Below, piece by piece: positions 17,419-25,425 of a stretch of 64,000 nucleotides of DNA. Positions within the stretch are counted from its first letter, which is position 1. Every line of letters starts with the position of its first letter. The translations under genes were made by a program, and so were the position numbers. This DNA is from an uncultured Aliiroseovarius sp. Its GTDB lineage: Bacteria > Pseudomonadota > Alphaproteobacteria > Rhodobacterales > Rhodobacteraceae. The stretch is taken from the NCBI RefSeq assembly GCF_947497285.1, contig NZ_CANMFT010000002.1:310001-374000 (forward strand), in the 5' to 3' direction. The notes below the pieces were generated by a model that made no database searches, had not been told where the DNA came from, and saw only the letters and a list, made by a program, of their open reading frames with translations.

Positions 17419-18279
17419 TTATTGGCGCCCGCCACGCCCCTCTCGTCGGGCCATGAAGGCCAGACGCTCAAACAGATGCACGTCCTGTTCGTTTTTCAAA
17501 AGCGCGCCGTGCAGGGTCGGCAGCGCTGACGCTCCATCGCGTTTCAGCACTTCAGGGTCGATATCTTCGGCCAGAAGCAGCTTCAGCCAGTCCAAGACCT
17601 CAGAGGTCGAGGGCTTTTTCTTCAGTCCCGGCTGCTCGCGGATTTCATAGAATTGTGTCAGTGCCTCGGTCAGCAGGCGCGGTTTGATGCCGGGATGGTG
17701 CACCTCGACGATCTTGGCCAGCGTATCAGCGTCCGGGAAGCGGATATAATGAAAGAAACAGCGGCGCAGAAAGGCGTCCGGCAGCTCTTTTTCATTGTTC
17801 GAGGTGATGATGATGATCGGGCGGTGTTTCGCGCGAATGGTTTCGCCGGTTTCGTAGACGTGAAACTCCATCTTATCAAGCTCTTGCAGCAAGTCGTTCG
17901 GAAACTCGATATCGGCCTTGTCGATCTCATCAATCAACAGTACGACGCGCTCGTCAGCGTCAAACGCCTCCCACAACTTGCCGCGCTTGATGTAGTTTCG
18001 CACATCATGCACGCGCTCTTCGCCCAACTGGCTGTCGCGCAACCGGCTGACGGCATCGTATTCATACAAACCCTGCTGCGCCTTGGTGGTCGACTTGATG
18101 TTCCATTCGATCATCCGCGCGCCCAAGGCACCTGCGACCTGCATGGCCAGTTCCGTCTTGCCAGTGCCGGGCTCACCCTTGACCAACAGGGGGCGTTGCA
18201 AGGTGACGGCAGCGTTTACAGCAACCTTCAGGTCGTCTGTCGCCACATAGCTTTCGGTGCCTTCAAAGCGTTTTGTCAT
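17419..18279 (-). CDS. MoxR-family AAA+ ATPase
   Basis: 286 residues. Walker A is GEPGTGKT (about residues 36-43), Walker B VVLLIDEIDKAD, sensor 1 IITSNNEKELPDAFLRRC. The N-terminal FEGTESYVATDDLKVAVNAA and the small lid domain with EVLDWLKLLLAEDIDPEVL are typical of MoxR proteins that pair with CoxE-like VWA proteins. The ATPase probably remodels a target complex together with the VWA protein at 12781-13965. It leads the minus-strand block; its promoter should lie in 18280-18612. The TA pair and three other genes separate it from its partner. Confidence 0.92.
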   Translation of the reverse strand: MTKRFEGTESYVATDDLKVAVNAAVTLQRPLLVKGEPGTGKTELAMQVAGALGARMIEWNIKSTTKAQQGLYEYDAVSRLRDSQLGEERVHDVRNYIKRGKLWEAFDADERVVLLIDEIDKADIEFPNDLLQELDKMEFHVYETGETIRAKHRPIIIITSNNEKELPDAFLRRCFFHYIRFPDADTLAKIVEVHHPGIKPRLLTEALTQFYEIREQPGLKKKPSTSEVLDWLKLLLAEDIDPEVLKRDGASALPTLHGALLKNEQDVHLFERLAFMARREGRGGRQ

Positions 18280-18612
18280 CCTGTCATCCCCTTACGGTCA
18301 CGTCTGCTTATTACCGGGCGAGGTAAAGGGACGGGTTGGATTTGGCAAGTGTGCCGTTGGGTTGGCGGGCCTGTCGCGCCGGACCGGACCGCATTGCCAG
18401 AGGGCAGCAAACTTGCCACCCTGCACACAATTCCGAGTGTTTTTGTTTCATTTCATATGTTTACCCGTAATGCGGGAAAACCTTGCCGCAACTTGGTCAT
18501 TGGCTAGTGACAACAGCCAAATGCGGGTGTAAACGAGCGCCATTAGAAGCCGGGCTCCTGAGGGGCAACAAGGTTGTTAGGTAGTTACAGCCCGGTAAGT
18601 GAGGGAGTTGGT
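18280..18612. other. Intergenic region between moxR and dksA
   Basis: 333 bases between divergent genes with no convincing ORF. The left part is GC-rich and should hold the moxR promoter. The right part, from about 18435, is AT-richer. It includes TTGCCG (18482-18487) and TAGTGA 16 bases on, a weak candidate dksA promoter, and ends with the GGAG box before the dksA ATG. I see no RNA gene, strong hairpin or repeat here. Confidence 0.5.
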
Positions 18613-19035
18613 ATGAAAGCAGAGACTTTCCTGCCCGACGATTACAGTCCTGCCGAAGATGAGCCGTTTATGAACGAGCGTCAGACGGAGTATTTCCGTC
18701 GCAAGCTTCTGGCCTGGAAAGAAGAGTTGCTTGATGAAAGCCGTCACACGCTTGAAGGCTTGCAAGACAACACACGAAACATTCCAGACATCGCGGATCG
18801 TGCATCGGAGGAAACCGATCGGGCTTTGGAATTGCGCACACGTGACCGGTCGCGCAAACTGGTTGGCAAGATCGAACAGGCGTTGCGCCGGATTGACGAA
18901 GGCGAATACGGCTATTGCGAGGAAACCGGCGAGCCGATTTCGCTCAAACGCCTTGACGCCCGGCCGATCGCGACCCTGAGCCTTGAGGCGCAGGAGCGTC
19001 ACGAGCGCCGTGAAAAGGTTCACCGCGACGACTGA
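18613..19035 (+). CDS. dksA: DksA-type RNA polymerase-binding regulator with a degenerate zinc finger
   Basis: 140 residues from ATG 18613, with GGAG 6 bases upstream; the earlier in-frame ATG at 18574 lacks a good site. DksA binds in the RNA polymerase secondary channel and, with ppGpp, adjusts rRNA and amino-acid promoters. The coiled coil and its acidic tip are present (NIPDIADRASEETDRALELRTRDR region, with D62 and A64 as the tip D-x-A). The zinc finger has lost three of four cysteines: C102 remains (YGYCEET), the second is Thr, and the last pair is Ser and Ala (ATLSLEA). This single-Cys form is known from alphaproteobacterial DksA and should fold without zinc. A strong terminator follows at 19122. 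Confidence 0.93.
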   Translation: MKAETFLPDDYSPAEDEPFMNERQTEYFRRKLLAWKEELLDESRHTLEGLQDNTRNIPDIADRASEETDRALELRTRDRSRKLVGKIEQALRRIDEGEYGYCEETGEPISLKRLDARPIATLSLEAQERHERREKVHRDD

Positions 19036-19121
19036 ATGCGACGTGACTTTGCGCACGCTGGCAGCAATTGTTGCGGGCAAAGTGCGCGCATGTCACATGG
19101 CGTGTCGACCTGATCTATGAG

Positions 19122-19156
19122 AAAAAGGCGCGGGACATCCGGCGCCTTTTTTCTTT
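19122..19156 (+). terminator. Intrinsic terminator after dksA
   Basis: A 10-bp stem AAAAAGGCGC (19122-19131) pairs with GCGCCTTTTT (19142-19151), loop of ten bases, followed by TTCTTTTT. It ends dksA transcription about 87 bases after the stop codon. Confidence 0.85.
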
Positions 19157-19212
19157 TTGGGTGTTTGTCTCTGAACGGTATCTGCGGGTCGGACCAATTC
19201 TGGAGGGATCGA

Positions 19213-20382
19213 ATGATCAAAGGGCAACAGATCACGGTGCTTGGTGCTGGCATTGGCGGATTGACGGCGGCTGTTGCACTGGCCCAGCGCGGCGCCGATG
19301 TGACGGTGCTGGAGCGCGCGCCCGAGATCTCGGAAGTCGGGGCCGGATTGCAGATCAGCCCCAATGGCGTGCGGGTTTTGGACGCTTTGGGGCTGGGTGA
19401 TACAGCGCGACGCCGCGCCATGCGCGGGCGTGGGGTCTGGTTGCGCGACGGGGTGTCGGGTCGCGAAGTGATCGACTTTGCGTTTGACAACGTCGCCCCG
19501 GATGCCACGTTCTTGCTGTTTCACCGGGCTGATTTGATTGACCTGCTGGCCGAGGCCGCGCAAAGCGCCGGGGCCAAGATCCGCTGTGGGGTCACGGTGC
19601 GTGCGGTCAAACCAACGCGCGCTGATCCTCTGGTCGAGATAGAGGGGGACGCGCCCTGTTCCATGGGCTTTGTCGTCGGAGCAGACGGGTTGCATTCTGT
19701 CCTTCGCCCCGCCCTGAACGGCGTTCGCAAGCCCGTCTTTACCGGTCAGGTGGCGTGGCGTGCGGTGGTGCCCGCGACAGGCCGTGAACAGGCTGAGGCA
19801 ACTATTTTCATGGGGCCGGGCCGCCACATGGTGACCTATCCCTTACGTGATGGGTCGCTGATCAACATCGTCGCTGTGGAAGAACGCAGCGCCTGGGCCG
19901 ATGAGGGCTGGAACCACACTGACGACCCCGAGAACCTGCGCCGCGCCTTCTCAGCCTTTTGTGATGATGCACAGGCGCTTCTTGAGCGGGTGGATCGCGT
20001 GCATCTTTGGGGGCTGTTTCGTCACCCTGTCGCTTTGGAATGGCACCGGGGACACACGGCGTTGCTGGGCGACGCGGCCCATCCCACGCTGCCTTTCATG
20101 GCGCAAGGCGCCGTGATGGCGATCGAAGATGCCTATGTTCTGGCAAACTGTCTTGACAGTGAAGGGCCAGAGCAAGGCCCGGCGCTGTATCAAGCGCTGC
20201 GGCGCCCACGGGTCGAACGTATCGTCGAGGCTGCAAACAAGAACGCCCGCAACTACCACTACGCCAACCCGCTTGCGCGCCGGGTGGGGCATGGGGCGCT
20301 GCGATTGGCGGGTCGGCTTGCACCGCAAAAGGTGTTTGGCCGTTTCGGCTGGATTTACAACGCGGATGTGACGCGCCCTTAG
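19213..20382 (+). CDS. FAD-dependent monooxygenase (salicylate hydroxylase-like)
   Basis: 389 residues from ATG 19213, which has GGAGGG 5 bases upstream; the longer frame from 19117 would start inside the dksA terminator. The N-terminus has the FAD-binding VLGAGIGGLTAAVALAQRG, followed by EVGAGLQISPNG; the second FAD motif is GDAAHPTLPFMAQGAVMAIED, and FHRADLIDLLAEAA sits between. This is the group A flavin hydroxylase fold used on salicylate, 6-hydroxynicotinate and related aromatics, with NAD(P)H as donor. The substrate cannot be assigned from the sequence and no aromatic degradation genes are next to it. It converges on the PEP-mutase-family gene with a 4-base stop overlap. Confidence 0.86.
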   Translation: MIKGQQITVLGAGIGGLTAAVALAQRGADVTVLERAPEISEVGAGLQISPNGVRVLDALGLGDTARRRAMRGRGVWLRDGVSGREVIDFAFDNVAPDATFLLFHRADLIDLLAEAAQSAGAKIRCGVTVRAVKPTRADPLVEIEGDAPCSMGFVVGADGLHSVLRPALNGVRKPVFTGQVAWRAVVPATGREQAEATIFMGPGRHMVTYPLRDGSLINIVAVEERSAWADEGWNHTDDPENLRRAFSAFCDDAQALLERVDRVHLWGLFRHPVALEWHRGHTALLGDAAHPTLPFMAQGAVMAIEDAYVLANCLDSEGPEQGPALYQALRRPRVERIVEAANKNARNYHYANPLARRVGHGALRLAGRLAPQKVFGRFGWIYNADVTRP

Positions 20383-21209
20383 CGCTTTGGTGCGTCAGCC
20401 AGCAAAGCGTCGACCGTTCTGCCCGGCAAGCCAGTGCCCAGCATCGAGAAGTCTCCCTGTTGGAACATGGCCTGTGATGCGTCATGGATCACCCTGTGGG
20501 TCACACGCGCCAAGGCAGACCCAAGCGAAATTCTGGCCACCCCGGCTTGCGCCAACTGCGCGCGGGAGACCTGCGCCAGCGGTCCTGCCGCCAAGGCATT
20601 GACCGGCAGCGAGGTCGCGTCACAGATCCGCGCCTGATCGGCCAGGGTGCCGGGCATTGGCACATAGAGGCAATCGGCCCCCACCGCCTCAAACCCCGCA
20701 ATCCGGGTCATGGCTTCGTCGAGGTCATATTGCCCGTTCATTACGCCATCAGCGCGGGCCACCAGAACGAAATCTCCGGGCAGGGCGCGCGCCGCTGCCA
20801 CTGCGGCTTCGATCCGCTCGACAGCAAGCGCTCGGTCATAGGGCGTGTTGGTGGGCAGGGCGGTGTCCTCGATTGATATCCCCGCCAGCCCGGCCTCATA
20901 GGACAGGCGCACAGTTTGCGCGCAGGTATCGGGATCATCACCAAAGCCGTTTTCAAAGTCCCCTGACACCGGCACATTCACCGCCGCCACAAGGTCCTGG
21001 GCATGGGCCAAGGCCTCGTCGCGGGTGACGTGGCCCATGTCGGGCCGACCCAAGGTGAAGGCATGCGCGGCCGACGATGTGCCGATGGCTTGTGCGCCCA
21101 GCCCCGCCAGCATCTTGGCGCTGCCAATGTCCCAGGCATTGGCCAGAATGAAGGGATTGCCTTTCTGGTGCAGCGCGCGAAACGCCTCGCCTCGGGTCTG
21201 GTCTGTCAT
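20379..21209 (-). CDS. Isocitrate lyase/PEP mutase family protein
   Basis: 276 residues. The fold marks are FILANAWDIGSAKMLAGLGAQ, the metal-site DFENGFGDDP, SIEDTALP and VLVARADG. The family cleaves or forms C-C or P-C bonds next to a 2-oxoacid (2-methylisocitrate lyase, oxaloacetate decarboxylase, PEP mutase). The catalytic KKCGH loop of true isocitrate lyases is missing, so an oxaloacetate decarboxylase-like or related activity is more likely; the substrate is open. Its ATG overlaps the stop of the aminotransferase upstream (ATGA), so the two probably serve one pathway. Confidence 0.82.
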   Translation of the reverse strand: MTDQTRGEAFRALHQKGNPFILANAWDIGSAKMLAGLGAQAIGTSSAAHAFTLGRPDMGHVTRDEALAHAQDLVAAVNVPVSGDFENGFGDDPDTCAQTVRLSYEAGLAGISIEDTALPTNTPYDRALAVERIEAAVAAARALPGDFVLVARADGVMNGQYDLDEAMTRIAGFEAVGADCLYVPMPGTLADQARICDATSLPVNALAAGPLAQVSRAQLAQAGVARISLGSALARVTHRVIHDASQAMFQQGDFSMLGTGLPGRTVDALLADAPKR

Positions 21210-22390
21210 CTGATCGGATCCTTTCTGATCATCTGGGCGAAACGGATCAGGCGCTCCAGCGCGTCAAGAAACCGCGTATCTTCAACCGTCATCGCGACGC
21301 GCAGGTGCCCGGCTGCGGCCCGCCCAAAGCTTTCGCCCGGCATGACCGCGATGTGTTGCTCTTCCAGCAGTCTGAGCGCAAACGCCTCTCCGGACAAGCC
21401 CGTGGCGCGGATATCCAGCATCAGATACATCGCCCCGCCCGAGGGGATCAGTCGGACCGTGTCCTGATCCTTGAACACTGCGGCCGCGGCGGCGCGACGA
21501 CGGCAAAACGGTGCGGCAATCTTTTGCTCAAACGCAATGCCCTGCCGCAATGCAAAAAGCGCTGCATCCTGAATGAAACCCGGCACGCCATAGGTTGTAT
21601 TGATCGCAAGGTTTTCCGCAGCTTCGATGACCGGCGCTGGCCCGACGACCCAGCCGACCCGGCTGCCCGTCATGGCATGGCTTTTGGACATCGACCCCAC
21701 CACCAGCGTGCGTTCAGCCATGCCCGGCAGGGCGCGGGGGCTAAGATGAGCCCCTTGCCAGACCTGACCGTCGTAAACTTCGTCCGAGATCAGCCAAAGA
21801 TCCTCGTGTCGGCAGACCGCGGCGATCCCCTCCATCGTGTCTTGCGAATAGACCACGCCGGTCGGATTGTTTGGCGAGTTGATCAGCAAGCTTTTGGCAC
21901 CCTTCGCGGATGCGCGCAGGCGATCCGGGTCAGGCTGGAACTGCCGCGACGACTGGGTCGGGATGGCCAGGGGTCTGGCCCCGACAGATCGGATGGTGCC
22001 GGGATAGGTCGCATAATGCGGGTCAATGAACAGCGCCGTATCGCCTTCGTCGCAGACTGCCATATGGCTGGCGAAAAGCGCGGCTTGCCCGCCCGGTGTG
22101 ATCAACACGTTCTCGCGGCTGGTGGGGGTGCCGGTGCGGGCCTGAAGGCGTGTTGCAACCGCATCGCGCAGCGCCGGCACGCCTGCGATATCGGCATAGC
22201 CCGTATGGCCACGGGTGGCCGCGCGGTGCATCGCGTCAAGGATCGAGCTGTCGGTGCCGATGTCATGCTCGCCAATGGTCAGCTCTGTGATGTCGATGCC
22301 GGCCCGCAACATCGCGCGGGCTTTGTAAAACACGCCCCACCCATCGTCGCCATCGCCCAGAATGCTTTGAATGCGTTTGGAAAGATGCAT
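21206..22390 (-). CDS. Class I/II pyridoxal-phosphate aminotransferase
   Basis: 394 residues from ATG 22390 with GAGGG 5 bases before it. The same frame is open for 500 codons further upstream, but that part is antisense to guaB and is not coding. PLP-fold marks: NSPNNPTGVVYS, DEVYDGQVW, and the Schiff-base Lys in VGSMSKSHAMTGSRVGW; an Arg in HLRVAMT binds the substrate carboxylate. It belongs to the aspartate/aromatic aminotransferase group (fold type I). Specific substrate unknown. First gene of a two-gene operon with the PEP-mutase-family enzyme; divergent from guaB. Confidence 0.9.
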   Translation of the reverse strand: MHLSKRIQSILGDGDDGWGVFYKARAMLRAGIDITELTIGEHDIGTDSSILDAMHRAATRGHTGYADIAGVPALRDAVATRLQARTGTPTSRENVLITPGGQAALFASHMAVCDEGDTALFIDPHYATYPGTIRSVGARPLAIPTQSSRQFQPDPDRLRASAKGAKSLLINSPNNPTGVVYSQDTMEGIAAVCRHEDLWLISDEVYDGQVWQGAHLSPRALPGMAERTLVVGSMSKSHAMTGSRVGWVVGPAPVIEAAENLAINTTYGVPGFIQDAALFALRQGIAFEQKIAAPFCRRRAAAAAVFKDQDTVRLIPSGGAMYLMLDIRATGLSGEAFALRLLEEQHIAVMPGESFGRAAAGHLRVAMTVEDTRFLDALERLIRFAQMIRKDPIR

Positions 22391-22501
22391 TGGCCCTCGC
22401 TGTTCTTGAGACTTCGCTGTTCTGGCCCAAGTGTTTGTGCCGACAACGCCACCTTGCTGCCTGTTTGTCAAATCACCCGTTGCTTGGTTCCAGCCGCCTG
22501 A

Positions 22502-24094
<1,593 letters not shown>

Positions 24095-24139
24095 AGTCAT
24101 GGCCTTATCATGCGAAGCTGATGTCATCAGGGGTGGATT

Positions 24140-25321
24140 GTGACGCCCGGCGCGCGCGTTGCCGCCGCGATCGAGGTGCTTGACGCTTACTTGTCCGGCA
24201 CCCCTGCTGAACAGGCGCTCAGCGGGTGGACCCGTGGCCACCGGTTTGCAGGCTCCAAGGATCGTGCAGCGCTTCGCGACCATGTGTTCGACGCGCTCAG
24301 GCGGCTCAGGTCGTCGGCAGCACTAGGCGGTGGGCAGGATGGGCGCGCCACCATGATCGGGCTGCTGCGCGGACAGGGAATTGACCCGGACAGTCTGTTC
24401 ACCGGTGAAGGTCATGCCCCGGCGCGCCTTTCGCCCGCAGAATACGCCTCGCTGAAAGATCAGGCAGACCTGACACGCGGCGAACGGCTGGATTGTCCGG
24501 ACTGGCTGTTGGCGCGGTTTGACAAAAGCCTTGCGGACCAGTCCGATGCGGTGCTTGACGCGTTGCGCCACCGGGCACCAGTGTTCTTACGCGTCAATAC
24601 AGCGCGCGCCACCCGCGAAGAGGTGCAGGCGTTGCTGGCGCAGGACGCGATTTCAACCACGCCACATGATCTGGCATCAACTGCATTGCTGGTTAACGAG
24701 AATCCACGTAAAATCAATGGGTCACGTGCCTTTCTTGAGGGATTGGTCGAGCTGCAGGATGCCGCCTCTCAGGCGGTGATCGAAGCGTTGAATGTCCAGC
24801 CCGGAATGCGGGTGCTGGACTATTGCGCCGGTGGCGGAGGCAAGGCGCTTGCGCTGGCCGCGCTTGGGGCTGATGTGGTCGCGCACGACATCGCGCCTGC
24901 TCGCATGATAGACCTTCCCACGCGTGCCAAGCGCGCAGGGTGCGACATCAAGATGGTCACCACGCCAAAGCTTAATACGCTCGGAGACTTCGACCTTGTT
25001 CTTGCCGACGCACCGTGTTCGGGCAGCGGATCGTGGCGCCGCGCCCCACAGGGCAAGTGGCTGCTGGATGCCCAACGTCTGTCGTCCCTTTGCCAAATTC
25101 AGTCTGAGATCCTGACGAAACTGTCTGAATTGACGCATCGAAAGGCCGGGAATACTGCCGAGATTGCCTATGCCACATGCTCGGTTCTGGTCGAGGAAAA
25201 CCACGAGCAGGTCGCGCAGTTCGTGCTGAAGCACCCGTCCTATGACTGCGTCGAGGAACGTCAGTTTATGCCCCTTGATGGCGGTGACGGGTTTTATGTG
25301 GCCCGACTTAGGCGAAAGTAA
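24140..25321 (+). CDS. RsmB/NOP-family rRNA (cytosine-C5) methyltransferase
   Basis: 393 residues from GTG 24140 with GGGGTGG just upstream. The N-terminal 130 residues form an NusB-like RNA-binding part (ARVAAAIEVLDAYL). The catalytic domain has SAM motif I DYCAGGGGKALALAALGADV, the DAPCSGSGSWRR motif IV and the YATCSVLVEENHEQV motif VI, supplying the two cysteines used for m5C formation. It modifies 16S rRNA, most likely position 967 or a nearby cytosine. The usual Fmu/NOL1 glycine-rich loop is complete. It ends just before the cckA promoter region. Confidence 0.88.
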   Translation: MTPGARVAAAIEVLDAYLSGTPAEQALSGWTRGHRFAGSKDRAALRDHVFDALRRLRSSAALGGGQDGRATMIGLLRGQGIDPDSLFTGEGHAPARLSPAEYASLKDQADLTRGERLDCPDWLLARFDKSLADQSDAVLDALRHRAPVFLRVNTARATREEVQALLAQDAISTTPHDLASTALLVNENPRKINGSRAFLEGLVELQDAASQAVIEALNVQPGMRVLDYCAGGGGKALALAALGADVVAHDIAPARMIDLPTRAKRAGCDIKMVTTPKLNTLGDFDLVLADAPCSGSGSWRRAPQGKWLLDAQRLSSLCQIQSEILTKLSELTHRKAGNTAEIAYATCSVLVEENHEQVAQFVLKHPSYDCVEERQFMPLDGGDGFYVARLRRK

Positions 25322-25362
25322 AGCTTGGCAAAAACAATTACAGGTTGTTAACCTTGGCGCTG

Positions 25363-25378
25363 TTAATCGGTGTTTAAC
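25363..25378 (+). promoter_or_regulatory. CtrA-binding box upstream of cckA
   Basis: TTAA-TCGGTGT-TTAAC matches the full CtrA consensus TTAA-N7-TTAAC. It lies 48 bases before the cckA start. A further GTTAACC half-site begins at 25347. CtrA is the final receiver of the CckA-ChpT phosphorelay in alphaproteobacteria, so a feedback loop on cckA is suggested. Confidence 0.65.
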
Positions 25379-25425
25379 CCTCTGTTTGCGAAAAGAGGGG
25401 GACCGATTCTGAAAAGGGGACCAAC

